Positions 23,520 to 35,794 of a stretch of 64,000 bases of DNA are shown piece after piece. The stretch's first letter is position 1; each line of letters begins with the position of its first letter. The notes under the pieces were generated by a model, which worked only from the letters and a program-made list of their open reading frames with translations, was not told the origin of the DNA and ran no database searches. A program made the translations under genes and the position numbers. This stretch comes from Dipteris shenzhenensis (taxonomy: Eukaryota; Polypodiophyta; Polypodiopsida; Gleicheniales): assembly GCA_047967505.1 (NCBI GenBank), contig CM106539.1; one strand, 5' to 3'.

Positions 23520-24387
23520 TTGCGTCTCACTATTATGCCAGTGCAGCATCATGACATTGGGAAAATTTTCGACTCCTGTGAGCCCTCTGCCAAGTCCCTT
23601 GACCCCTCCCCCAAGTCTTGTGAGCCCTCTTCTAAGTCCCAAGAGCCCACTCTCAAGTCTTGTGACCCTTCTCCTCTCAATGAGCCTTCCCCTTGCCATG
23701 AGCCCTCCCTCAAGTCCCAAGATCATGTTTCCTCCCCCAACTCCCATGAGCCTTCCCCAAAATCCCATCAATTAACCCCCAACTCCCAGGAGGGCTATCG
23801 TGAGAGTACTCCCCTAAATGAGCAAAACGTTTTTGAGAACCTCCCTGATATTGAGAGGCTTCTAGAGAAGATTCAACAAACCATAAGAAAGAGTACGGTC
23901 ATCTCTATCCATCCTGGACATAATTCCTATGCCTGCACACAATGTAAAGCAGACACCTAGGAAGGCCATCACAAGGACTCCAAAAAAGATGAAAGCTCAA
24001 GTCATCCACAAGAAGAATATTCTAAGGAGGATCAGTGTAGAGAAGAGCAGCGCAAGAAGTTCAAAGTAGACAAGATGCCATGGAGCCATGTTCGAGTATC
24101 TGTACAACCTCCACCAAGAGTCAGGAAGACATATAGAGCAAATCCAAGAGCAAGGGCCCTAAGGGAGATTAGAAAACTACAAAAGAGAACTGACAACCTA
24201 ATCTTGCATGCTCCCTTCCAATGTGGTACGAGAGATAGCAAAAGGGTACAAGGACAATGTGCGCTTGAGCACTGGAGCTATGGAGCAAGTCACCTTCTCT
24301 TTGTTTGAGGATGCCAACTTGTGTGCCATCCACACAAAGTGCATCATAGTCATGGACAAGGACATGGATTTGGCAAAGTGGCTATAG
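23520..24387 (+). pseudogene. Histone H3-like protein with long Ser/Pro/Lys-rich tail (broken)
   Basis: One frame runs from about 23535 through a single TAG (23958) to 24221, then shifts because two bases are missing at 24222. The first 110 codons are repeats of the type DPSPKSCEPSSKSQEP. After the TAG, a Lys/Glu-rich segment leads to TYRANPRARALREIRKLQKR and DNLILHAPFQ, then, in the shifted frame, VVREIAKGYKDNVRL, SLFEDANLCAIHTK and MDKDMDLAKW before a stop at 24385. The (A)LREIRxxQK, PFQ, VREIA and FED-NLCAIH-K motifs are diagnostic of the histone H3 fold. The alpha-2 region is about six residues shorter than in H3, and the tail lacks the canonical ARTKQT start. AATAAA follows at 24511. Probably a dead copy of a divergent or CENH3-like H3 variant, or a retrocopy of one. 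Confidence 0.75.
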
Positions 24388-24399
24388 ATGGTGGACCCA

Positions 24400-25508
24400 A
24401 GGTTGAAGCCCTAGAATCTTCTGGAGCCCACCCTTCGGCGGACTTAGACTATCCCCTACCCTTGAAAGCACATTCTTGTATTTGAGGCCCAAGGGGCGAT
24501 CCTCCTTAGTAATAAAACATATCTACATTTTGTACACTATCGCATTTTTGTGTGAATTCTCCATGTTTATGATGGAATTTACTATTCATTTCAATGCTAC
24601 TTTTGAATTATATCAAATCCTGAAGGAATTTCACCATGGTGCAGAAGGCAAACATGTCTGGATGTCGCAAGGAGCCCAAGAGGCCCTAAACCCACCATGG
24701 TGCAAATTTGTGTCGATTTATGGTAGATTTGGGATTCTTTAGGATTTGTAGTTGATTCTTTTAGAGCTAAAATAAGTGTTGTGCTTGCATTTTGCACCAT
24801 TGTTTATCTTGTGATGCATGGGTCATGAAGCAACCACTTTCTTGCTGCTTCTCAAGCCCTTATAGTCTTCTTTTCTAGGGAGATGAAAGATGTTACATGT
24901 GCCTTATTCTAGGATTTCTCATGATTCTAAAGAGAAATAATCTTAGATTGAATTAGTTTTGCAAATCCACTGCACCAAGACTCATTCAGGTTTATGGTAT
25001 TTCATCAATAGCATTTGGTGTGAATACAAGCTCAAACCCATGGTCCAATGTAGTCTACAATACAAATGGGAAATGGTGCCTAAACCAATGCCAATAGATG
25101 TGAACCAACTCATAGAAACTACAAGATAGGTCTTCTTTAATATGTTTTACTTCTTGGTCTCTATTAGGCACCTTGATTTTGCACAACCATAGCTCTAAAG
25201 CTCTCCTTTCCACTCACCCACTCACAAATCTGGTTCTTCATGTCATCCTATATCAAGCACCCCTCTTCATATCATCTCACCCAATGGTGTGGAAGGGAGT
25301 CACCTGAAGCAAACTTGGAGCAAAAAGTTTGAGAAAACTTCAAGCAAAAGAGAAACATCCCTTTGCTACTACTATCGAATTATTTGTTAAGGCCCTTTTT
25401 TTTTGCCTTTCCATTTTATTCACTACTTGCACTTGCCTTTGTACAAGTCAATTTATTTTTATTTTCTTTTGCTACTACTTGCAAACATTCTATTAATATC
25501 TTCATGTT
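24400..25508. other. Non-coding AT-rich DNA
   Basis: Downstream of the histone-like relic. It contains AATAAA at 24511 and no credible frame. Nothing else recognised. Confidence 0.5.
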
Positions 25509-25513
25509 GATCT

Positions 25514-25845
25514 TGTGAAGAGAGTGGGAGAGAAGGAAGGAGTCTCACTTGCAGCTTTCTCACATCCACAATGGGGGAATATACACAAAGGTGGAGGCTG
25601 AAAACAGTTTTCTTCTTCTTAGTTGTGAAAGCCAAAAGAACTCTAAGTACAAAAGAATAGGTGAACCCTATATGTGGGTCTCAAAACAAACTCAGCTAAC
25701 TAAGGTGGCATACTAACTGAGCCACTAACTAGAGTACATCAAGATAGCTGTCATCCAGCTATTATTCATGGGTGGTGTATCAACCACATCTACAGCTAAC
25801 AAGTCGGTGACATAAATGCACAACGGTCACCCTGATATCTCAAAC
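25514..25845 (-). mobile_element. Solo LTR (same family as 51575-51929)
   Basis: Shares most of its length with the LTR at 51575-51929 (TGTGAAGA..., GGAGTCTCACTTG, GCTAACAAGTCGGTGACATA). It is flanked by the direct repeat GATCT (25509-25513 and 25846-25850). No internal region is attached, which indicates LTR-LTR recombination. Confidence 0.8.
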
Positions 25846-26238
25846 GATCTTCTACTAGGCTGCATTCCCTTTATGCTATGATGTAGCTTTACTAACACTA
25901 TTGTATTTCTTTCCTACTTGGCTTCAAGAAGAAGAGAAATAAGATCTAGGAGAGGCACAAGAACTTTTCTAGAGTAAAGCTATTTAGTGGGGGGTTTAAG
26001 AAAATAAGAACTACAATAGTATTTGGATTGAGATGGTTGCAAATGTTGGCAAGACACCCAATAGCCACAAAGTATTAGCTCCCTAGATTGTGTAACTTCT
26101 GTGGTAGAATATATATTTTTTCTCAACAAAAAAAAGTTTTTAAATATTATTTTTCAAGAGACAGATAATCACATGAAATTCCAATTACAATAGGCTCCAA
26201 CGGTACATTTGAGAAACCAAACAAGAAAAAGAGAAAGG

Positions 26239-29209
26239 TGTTGAGATCTGGTGCCATGTGCACATATTAGAGGCTAAGGTATGGTATAGGAATGTATTAA
26301 AGTAGCCACCCTAGGATGTGGACTACATGATGTGAGGATGTGGATTAAGGACATCCACAAGGACAGATGTGGATCAGAGGATCCCACAAATATTGACTAT
26401 TCTGAAGGGCTCTCTCTACATAAGAAGGCTCCTACCATGTATTGTTGATCATATACATTGCAATAGATTGAGTGTTTGCTACCCTATGTCTCTCTTGTGG
26501 TGCTTTGATCCTCCTTGATCCCTCGCTTTCTCATGGTAACAGAGCATGGTTCTGCCTTTCACTAAGGTGCCATCCTCCATCCTCCTTGAGAGAGAGATTG
26601 AGATTTCTTTCACAGTTCCCTCCCCTCCTAGAGAAAATCTTAGAGAAGTTCTTTGCTTTACACTAAGAAATAGATTCTCTATAACTTTTGAGAGATGAGA
26701 GGTGTGAGAATCTAGTTATAGCTTCTACAACAAGCTTATGAGATCCCATGTGCCTCCACCATCGACCCTTCATCAACAGATCCTTAGTGTTGTCTACCTA
26801 CTACAGCCTCTATAGCACCAACTCAGCATTCGGCACCTCCTTGTCTAGCTCCCACACCATAGCTATTTGCATTTGCACCATCTCCTCCTTGATGTTTTGA
26901 TTTGATGTTTTGATAATGCATCAGCACCACTTTGAACTCCTCCACTATCCATTCGATTGTCTACTTCCCCTTTGTTCAGCTCTCGATTCATCGAACTAAT
27001 AGGTGTAGCTTGTGGAAGAATTTCAGCAATGAGATTCGCGCTTGTAAACCTTCCTTTGTGTTGAGCTCTCAATTGATTGCGCTACTAGGTGCTTATGGTG
27101 AATTGCACCCAAGAAATTCACTCTAGTAAATTGTCATCTTCTCACCTCTATGTCTAGTTGATTTGCACTAGTAGCACATCATCATGGGCTAGTTTGTTTG
27201 GCATTCTAGGAGTGATGGGCTATTTTGACCATCTCCACAAAGATACCCTACTCGTCTTGTGACACTCCAAGTGACTACTCTAGAATCGACCTTCTTCTTC
27301 TCTGCTATGGTTACCTCCAATGCAATTGACACTACTACAAACCATCAATGAAACAATCAAGGCTCTTAGTGCCTTCTCCCAACAAGTGACTCCCGTAGCA
27401 AAGCTCCACTACAAACACCGGCCTCCACAAGACATCAACAAGCCCACGAAACAAGCTGTCGTGATCGTTGCAACATCTCTGTATCTTCAAAGTTTTTCTA
27501 CTAAGGTTCCCCTTGACAAGACACGTTGCAAAGATAAAAATTAACCATGGTTAATGTCTTGAACCTTGGTAGAGTATGTGGTTAAGATTAATCGGGGTGG
27601 TTAAGTTAGTGGGGTTAGGTTCACTTGCTTGGACCATGGTTAAGTCTGCTCAGCCTTGGGTTTAACTCAGTTGAGTTAAAAAATTTCCATGTGGCATAGG
27701 GCCATTTCAGCACAGTAACCCCTTGCCAAGCACATTTTGCAAGTAGCATGTGAATCCATATGCCATGTCACAATGGCCTTTTTTTTATCAAAACTTCGAC
27801 AAGCTGTAACTTCCAATCTAGGAAGAATTTGCACATGCTCCAGAAAATAAAAGTGATTGTCTTTTTTATCTCTACACACCTATCAAGTCATAATCATTGT
27901 TAGCAATTAGATACTACTAGATTTGAAAGTTTCTTCAACTAGTAAGACCTTTGCAATGGCCATACACACTCCAACTATTGAGAAGATCACTGGGGAAGGG
28001 TTTCACACCTAGTCTACACAAATGAGGTATCTCCTGATGCATCAAAAGCTTTGGAAGACTGTAAAAGAAGACATACCCCCACTGCACAAAATCATGCATG
28101 GAAGGAAAAAGATGAACCAACACTATCACTCATTGGTTTCCACTTGTGTCTGAACATAATTCATCATATAGACTCCAAGGATCATGTCAAAGATGCATAG
28201 TTGAACACAGTGTTTGGTACAAAATCCAAAAACCAAGAAATTCATCTTGAGATTTAATTCTATGGTTTGCACATGAGCTTCAACGAATCCATGGCACAAT
28301 TTGTCTCAACAAAATCAAAAGCATTATGACTGAACTAGAAGGCATAAATGCAAAAGTAGAGGAAAAAAATGCACTTGCAATCCTCCTTAAAAGCATGCCT
28401 ATAGAGTACAATGCACTGATGACCACTTTGAAGAATCTCCCAGATCTAAAGTTTGAGGAATGTGTATCCTCTCTTCTTGAGAAAGAAAGGGAGTTGAGCG
28501 CATCCACATCGACATCTACATCAACACGCAGCAGCAATAATGAAGAACAAGCATTGTTCAATAAGACATCAACGAAGTGTTACCATTGCAGAAGGATGGG
28601 TCACTATCAAAGTGACTGCAAACTACAAAAGAACAAACCAAACTGTCTCCATTACAAGAATCTGGGACACAAGGATGAAGATTGCAAATTGAAGAACCAG
28701 CATGTCAACTATGTGGAGTCATCATCAAGCCATGAGAAGAATGACAAGAACAATATGTATTGAGAATCAAAGACCTTGCCACCTTTAGCCCACATGTTTG
28801 TAAATCAAGCCTGACCATCTGAGAGTAGCTATGAAAGCACCCAGGTGAGGATTTGATCTTGTAACTCACATCTAACCACCTTGCAATAGCCAATAGATCA
28901 TGGCACCAAGGGGAGGTGTTGAGATATGATGCAATGTGCACATATTAAAGGCTAAGGTATGGTATAGTAATGTATTAAAGTATCCACCCGAGGATGTGGA
29001 CTACATGATGTGAGGATGTGGATCCAGGACATCCACAAGGAGAGGTGTGGATCAGAGAATCCCACAGGTGTTGAATATTCTAAAGGGCTTCTCTTTATAT
29101 AAGAAGCCTACCATGTATTGGTGATCATATACATTGCAATAGATTGAGTGTTTGCTACCCTATGTCTCTCTCGTCGTGCTTTTATCCTCCTTAATCCCTC
29201 ACTTTCTCA
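26239..29209 (+). mobile_element. Complete non-autonomous LTR retrotransposon carrying only gag
   Basis: The 5' LTR is 26239-26533 and the 3' LTR 28917-29209 (about 295 bp each, about 90% alike), both starting TGTTGAGAT and ending CTTTCTCA. The primer site TGGTAACAGAGC follows the 5' LTR at 26534, a polypurine tract AAGGGGAGG precedes the 3' LTR, and AAAGG is duplicated on both sides (26234-26238, 29210-29214). The 2.4-kb interior has no protease, integrase or RT; only a gag C-terminus lies at its 3' end. This is the TR-GAG architecture. Confidence 0.9.
28200..28763 (+). CDS. Gag remnant (copia type) inside the gag-only element
   Basis: The intact portion, 28326-28763, reads NALAILLKSMPIEYNALMTT followed by a Ser/Thr repeat and two zinc knuckles: CYHCRRMGHYQSDC (intact CCHC) and CLHYKNLGHKDEDC (second Cys replaced by Tyr). 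Decayed frames upstream, from about 28200, continue the gag (LHMSFNESMAQFVS) with one TAA and one shift. Gag packages element RNA. Because no pol is present, copying would depend on a related autonomous element. Confidence 0.8.
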
Positions 29210-29514
29210 AAAGGGAATGAAGATCATACATCCATTATGGACTAAGGGTCTATTGATTTTTCTTGAAAGTCTTTGATCAATGCCTTGCCACCTTGGTAGC
29301 TTGCAAAGGTGAAGGTGGCTAGAAAGGAAGGATTCATACAATCTTGTAACTACCTTTCAAAATAATGTTAATATTTAAACATTAAAATTTCATTTCTTTT
29401 GTGCTAGGAATAATTGCTAAAACCATGTTTTCCTAAACTATGCTTCTCTTGTCACCTTTCCATGCTAAGGCTCATAAGAAAGGAAACTCTCTAGCTATTA
29501 CTCTCATTTGGTGA

Positions 29515-29940
29515 GGATGGTTGTTGGTGTTGTACCTTAGTGGTGTGGTTGAGTTACAGATCCTCCAATCACCATGTTAGGGCCATGGAGGCTATAGGGA
29601 GCAATCAGTTCTAAGCCATGGATGTCACATTGGGTGGCTAGAGCATATTGTATAGATTCCCACCAAGACTCAATCTAGATAGATCCTCCACTCTTTTTCC
29701 ATCTCTCAATGGCATGCACCACCTATGCATCTATGGTGCCCAAGTGGAAAAACTTGTACTACATGGATTTTGATTCAATTCTCCACTATCTGTCTACAAA
29801 AATGAGGTTTAGATGCACGAAGAAATTTATTTCCTTCTCCTTGGTGTGAAGATCACGGTCATGGATCATCTTGTTGTGGAGACTCAAATTTTTCATGATG
29901 TCAGGTGGGTAGGCAACTAGTTCATATGTGAAACATTCCC
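29515..29940 (-). pseudogene. Unidentified coding relic with four TAG stops
   Basis: A single unbroken frame of about 140 codons reads FTYELVAYPPDIMKNLSLHN ... IFVDR-stop-WRIESKSM-stop-YKFFHLGTIDA-stop-VVHAIERWKKSGGSI-stop-IESWWESIQYALATQCDIHG ... GPNMVIGGSVTQ. All four interruptions are TAG and each could be Gln. No other frame damage is present, so this was coding until recently. The family is unknown to me; the repetitive context suggests a transposon-encoded protein. Confidence 0.5.
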
Positions 29941-29989
29941 TGATTCGGAGGCCTTCTACTCATTTCCTCCTTGCCTCGGTTTTGTAGTG

Positions 29990-30293
29990 ATCCCCCTTTC
30001 ATAAGTCGTCTTTCTTTTTTCATCATGCTGAAGATCGCTCTCTAGAAACCTCCCCCAAGCCCAATGCTTGCAAATTGGCCTCCTCTTTTGGTGCCATGTG
30101 TCCCACAAGAAACCTTACCCTTCTAGCCCCCTCATGGGCTCTCCTTTGCACCTCTTAAATAATGTCTAGGCCTAGGCATGACCCTAGACCCAAACCCTCT
30201 AGGCCTCATAGTATGCAAGCATCATCAAGCCCTCTGGTTTCTCGCCTAACCATAATCACAATACATGGTTCCAGCATTATGGCTGACGTAACA
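29990..30293 (-). repeat. 3' LTR (part) of the left gypsy element
   Basis: On the minus strand it starts TGTTACGTCAGCCATAATGC at 30293, right after a polypurine tract (30296-30309). It shares this region and about 100 bp more with the right gypsy LTR at 53497. Confidence 0.7.
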
Positions 30294-30304
30294 TTCCCTT
30301 CCCC

Positions 30305-33300
30305 TTAAGAATGGTTTACGTCCTCAAAAAAATTTTGGGAAACCTCCTCTGGAGACTACTTACCCTTTCCCATGTTGAACTCTCTTCAAATCTATCTTTC
30401 CACTTAACCAGACATTCTTGCCATATAGTATGTCGCGTTCTTTTTTCTTGGCTATCTAAAATTCATGTTGTAAAAATGCGGGTTCAACGAGTTCAACTAG
30501 GACTTCATTTCCATTGAGATAATTATCATCTCCTAATTTTCTTTTTAGCTTACTAACATGAAAAACTGAATGTACTCTACATCCCTTAGGTAAGGCTATT
30601 TTGTAAGAAATTTCTTCAATCCTCTTAAGTAGTGTGAATGGTCCACAATACCTAGGAGACAACTTCGGACATTTACTTTTCTTTAGAGATTTTGAAGATT
30701 CAGGTACCTTAAGGTAGACTTTCTCATTTACTTCAAACTCCAACTTTCTACGGTGGGGATTTGCATAGCTTTGTGCTCTATCTTGAGCTCTTCTTATGCT
30801 GTCTTAAGCTAGCTTAAGCATTTGATTCATATCCTCAAGAAAGTATTTGGCCACTTGAACCTTCTCTTTTTTGAGTCCCACTATCATTGGGGCTCTTGGT
30901 TGAATTCCATACATCATCATGAATGGACTAAAACCTGTAGCTGAATGTTCGACACTATTATATACAAATTTTAATATGGGCAAATACTATTCCCAATTAG
31001 TTTGTCATTTACTTACATATGCTCGAAGCATATATTCAATGATCTGATTGACCCTCTCAATTTTACCATCACTCTGTGGATGATCCGCGGTGCTCATATT
31101 CAATGAAGTTTCCAACCTCTTAAACACAACCCTCCAAAAATGATTGTTAATTTTGCTATTTCAGTCGCTAACAATACCGGCTAGTAGCCCATACATTCTT
31201 TAGATATGCTCCACAAATAGCCTGGCTAATTCTGGAGTTTTAACATCTTCACTAAAAGGAATAAAATGAGCCATCTTGGTCAACCGATCCACAATTACCC
31301 ACACAGAGTTGTGCCCTCGGTTGTGCCCCCACTGTGTCCTAGGTAATCCTACTATGAAATCCATGGAGATGCTTTCCCATTTGCCAGATGGAATCTCCAA
31401 TGGGTGTAGGAGACCTACCTTAAGGCATTCAGCCTTATTGACCTGGCATTTTTGGCACTTCAATACATAATCTTGGATTTCCTTACCTATTCCAGGCCAA
31501 AAGAATTGTCTTTTCAGAAGCACATATGTCTTTTGAATTCCCTAGTGTCCAGCACTCGGACTATCATGACATTCGAAAAGGATTTGGTGCCTAATGTCAT
31601 TATTATCCGGGACACATACTCTACCCTTGTAGAGCAGGTAGCCATCTTTAATAGTATATTTTTTCCACTTGAGTCCTTTATCAGTGAAAGACTCTCGATT
31701 AGTTGGATCCCTATTTTTAATTGCTTTCCATATTTTAGAGAAGTGAGGATCAAACTCACATTTTCCCTTTGAGGACTCTAGGAAATCATTCTGAAATTGA
31801 GTAAAACTCAATTCATTAACAATTGGCATTTAGCTAAGAGAGTCTGCTACCACATTGAACTTCCCTTTCCTATATGTCAATTGTATATCAAACTCTTGCA
31901 TGAACTCAGCCCATATAGCTTTTCTACCTTTAAGCTCTAGCTGATTACAAATCCACTTAATGCTCTCCTGATCAAAGATGATCTCAAATTTTGCACCATA
32001 TAAATAGTGCCTCCACTTTTTTAAAGCATAGACTATAGCATATAGCTCCTTCTCATATGCCGAGTAATTTTGTTTGGCACGATCTAACTTTTTGCTTTCA
32101 AAAGCCATTGGTCAACCTTTTTGTATAAATACTGCCCCAACAACAAAATCACTAGCATCTGTCTCAACCACGAATGGTTCATTGGGATCCACTATTTTTC
32201 AAAACTTCTCTTTTGAGGTTCATCCCATATGAAGGTGCTTCCCTTCCCCTTAAGCTAGTCATCATCGAAACAGTAATCCTAGCGTAATCTTAGATGAATC
32301 TCCTATAAAATCCTGACAAACCTAATAATATCTGTAATTCTTTTAGATTTGTAGGATGTGGCCATTCCAATATTGCCCTTACTTTATCAAGGTCGATACG
32401 AACCCCTTCTTGGGATATTATATGTCCCAAGTAATTCACTTTCTTTTGCAAAGAATTCACATTTGGATTCTTTAGCAAAGAGTGAATTATCCCTAAGTAG
32501 CTGGGACACCTTCCACAAATGTTCCAAATGCTTTTTTTTTGTTTTACTATAAATAAGGAATTGTCTAAAAATACTATGGCAAATTTCCCTAGATATGGCC
32601 TTAAGACACTATTCATAAGTGTCATGAAATTTGCTAGAGTATTTGTTAATCATTGAAACATTAAATCATTGAAAGAAGATTTATACTTTTTAACATTATC
32701 AAAAACAACATTACTTCTTTCTGATGCAGAAGACATAAAATCACCAATAAAAGTAAGTTCACAAAGATATACCTCGCATTCTTCTTGGTGTAGTAGTCAT
32801 TCCAATTCCATCCAACAAATAAGAGGAGAGTTAGGCACATCATGTTCTCCTTGAATCTGTAAGACTCTATCCTCTTTTTCAAACATAATGGAGTTATTAA
32901 GATAACTCCTTTGTAAGCTATGCACAAGACTATATAGCCTTTCTCAACCAAGCACTACATCTGTTCGGCCGAAATGCATGATTTGGAAATCCAAGGCATC
33001 GTGATAGCCTTGAATATCCACCTCTACACCATATATCATGGTGTCCCAAACGTTTTTATCACTGCCCTTCGCTAAAGAGACCACATATTTATGGGTACTA
33101 GGACTCTCAGGCAATTTTAATTTCTTAACTAATGAGTAGTTCAAGAAATTATGTGTTGCAATATCATCGACCATCACTCTTACTCTTTGCCCCTTAATTT
33201 TTCCATGCATCCTCATTAAATCATGAGGACCAAAGGTGGGCTGCCACATTGCCGATGATAGACAACACATGTGGGTGCTATCCTCATGATAGACCTCTAC

Positions 33301-34520
33301 CTCAGTGTACTTTTCAGTACCATTAAGCGGGAACACTTGCTTAAGATTAAATTCTAGCGATCCACTCTTGTATTTGTTGTTGGTCTCCGATGGCATCACA
33401 TTCTTGGGTCAGCTCCCACTGGTTTATTTTTAGGGTAGTTCCAAGAAGCATGGTCTTTGCCCAAACATTTGAAGCAAAGATTTCCTTGCCTGGCCCTTTC
33501 ATAATCCTCTTTCTTCAAGAGAGGATAATTTTGTGTTTGAGGTTTTTTAGGTGGTGCCTGAGGAACCTCCTTCTTAAAGTGCCCCTTCCTTTTCAAATTG
33601 GGAAATTTATTGAACTTTGGAACAAAACCTGTTTGCTCTGAAGTTCCAACTCTGGATTTCCTCATCATATAATCATATATTTGGGCATACTTAATGGCTT
33701 CCTCAAAGGTTTTTGGAGAATTTCTTTTCACCTCAACCTTATGTGTCATTGAGACCTCTCACAAAACCCCTTATCTTTTGGAATTCATCAATTACCTTCA
33801 GCTTAAGGACTGTCTCCCCATAGTTTGCTATGTATTGTACTAGAGTGTTTTTACCCATAGTGCAATTGTCCCAAGCCTCCCACACTCTTTCTAATTCGTT
33901 TTCTAGTAAAAACTCTTTTAGGAAGGCTTGTTCAACTCAATCCAATACCTAGGAATTCTATCACTCTCCTTGAGGCTCATCCACCATTTATAGGCTTTAT
34001 TTCTAAGGGAAAGACTTGCTTCCACGACTTGATTTTCAAGAGTTGTATTCCTGAGTCAGTGGAAGTCTTGCCATTTTTGCAAGAACATATTAATCGCATC
34101 TTTATTACACTCCTTTTCTTCCCCATTGAAAATTGGTGATTTTAAGTCCTTAAGGATGTTCGAGGTTCCTCTAAGTCGAGAGGTGGACCTCTCAACTTGA
34201 TTAGGAGGATTTGATGACTTTTCAGTAATAGATACTGATTGAGAATCGACTATCTTAGTTATAGCTTCAGATAGGGTTTTTAATGTTTCACTGATAACCT
34301 GTAATCGTGTTTCTATATTTTGCGTTCAAGTTTCAAGTTAGTGAATTCCGTATATGGAATTCCATAATCACCATAATCAATATCCTCCATTTCCACATTA
34401 TCCTCTTGGATTTCAGTTTGTACCTCCTCATGTATTTCCTCTCCAACTATTGCTTTTCCCTTTCTAGCCCTTTCCTTAGCCTCCCTAATCACACCATCCC
34501 GTGGTCATTATAAAGATGTA
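30305..34520 (-). pseudogene. Ty3/gypsy chromovirus gag-pol, left copy (broken)
   Basis: Reading leftward: gag (34500-33750); zinc knuckle near 33460, CFKCLGKDHASWNY, whose last Cys is Tyr; retropepsin-like region with VMVDDIATHNFLNY (33200); RT with a damaged catalytic motif FLDN (32560-32571) in place of Y/F-x-DD; RNase H (FESKKLDRAKQNYSAYEKEL, 32100); integrase with the zinc-finger tail CQKCQVNKAECL and MDFIVGLPRTQWG (31400), GYSPFM-like NSVEHSATGFSPFMMMYG (30930); and the post-integrase segment VHSVFHVSKLKRKLG with chromodomain remnants (30540-30310). Many stops, several TAG. Domain order identifies the Ty3/gypsy class. Confidence 0.9.
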
Positions 34521-34559
34521 TATTTTCCAAAACTTATAAAGGAAATGGCTTTATGTTAG

Positions 34560-35791
34560 AGAGAGAAATGTGATACCCACTTCCTTGGTATTTGTTCAAG
34601 GCATTGGATTCGTCTTGAAAGTCATCTTGCTTTCTTTGATTCGCACCTTCTCACTTTCTTTCAATTCACAATCCTTCGATCATGCTTCTTCTATTTCCCT
34701 TGATGTAGAACTTCGAACTCCTCGACACCTTCTTCTTCTTTCAATTTGGCGAGGCTAAGGGGTTTGGAAAGAAGAATGGGGTGAAAAGACTTTGATAAGA
34801 GAGGGGGGAGCTTATGACTAAAGAGGGGGTAGATATGCTCTAATGAGGTGGCTTTTTTTTTCAAAGGTTTATCAATCTTTGGATAACGTGGTTACTTTTT
34901 TTATAAAATAAAGGTTTTTTAAACCTTTTATGATGCGGCGATGGCCTCAAACAGTTTGTGTTTCTCTACTCGGAGGGGTCACTCAACATATGTAACCCTA
35001 TCACGTGAGTTCCACAGAAGGATATTTTTTATTTCTAAAATTAATAGAAATAAATATACATAAGGGGCTATTTAAAATAGATTTGGAAAAAATTTATAGA
35101 TTTGTATAGAAAAGGGGTACATTTTATTAATGAAAAATTTACGGATAAGGGATTTTAGAAATAGGCCTTGAACGCACATGATATAGAGGGTTTATACATA
35201 GTGACCCCCCTGAGTGTTTCTCTATCACCAATGTACACAAATCAATGCAAATGGGAGTCGAAAGCTTTTAAATCTCATGAAGCCACTGCGCACGTATAAG
35301 GTACTCCTGACTATAGTACAGTGGCTTTGAAAGTAATCAAAGGCTGTGCTGTTGCAACCTAACACCCACACACGTCCCATATGACTCCTACAAATTCCCA
35401 CAAGCTACTGTAGAGTCCAATGTTGATTGTAGCACCTTTATAAAACTTTGCAAAGCGTGGGGCCACCCTGAGCATGGATTGTCCCAAGAACGCTGATCTT
35501 TGGACATCCAATAAACGACAGGCTTGGAGGATTTTTGCGGGGTGTGCTATCTTTGAGAATGGATAGCATTAAAAGCATCGTTTCCTCTTCCCTCACGGCC
35601 TATATGACTTGTGCCTCACTGCCTTTCATTTATGTCTTGCTTTGCCAACCACTCGCGCTGTCCCCTAGTATTAAGTAAAAGTAGCTTTCTTATTAGCTTC
35701 CCACCTTGGTACCTCCAACGTACCTTGGAGACTGGTTTCCCGCCCAACCATAATCACAATACATGGTTTTGGGATTATTGCTGATGTAACA
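34560..35791 (-). repeat. 5' LTR of the left gypsy element
   Basis: On the minus strand begins TGTTACATCAGCAATAATCC at 35791. Only the first 70 or so bases match the 3' LTR at 30293; the rest differs, suggesting a recombinant element. Bases 35040-35215 match, inverted, 50325-50510 right of the palindrome. Confidence 0.6.
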
Positions 35792-35794
35792 ATA

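Noticed and set aside
27700-27900. Possible similarity with 18000-18130 (GAAGAATTTG, GCTCCA, TCTACRCAC blocks)
   Set aside because: Matches are short and spaced irregularly; too weak to call a repeat by eye.
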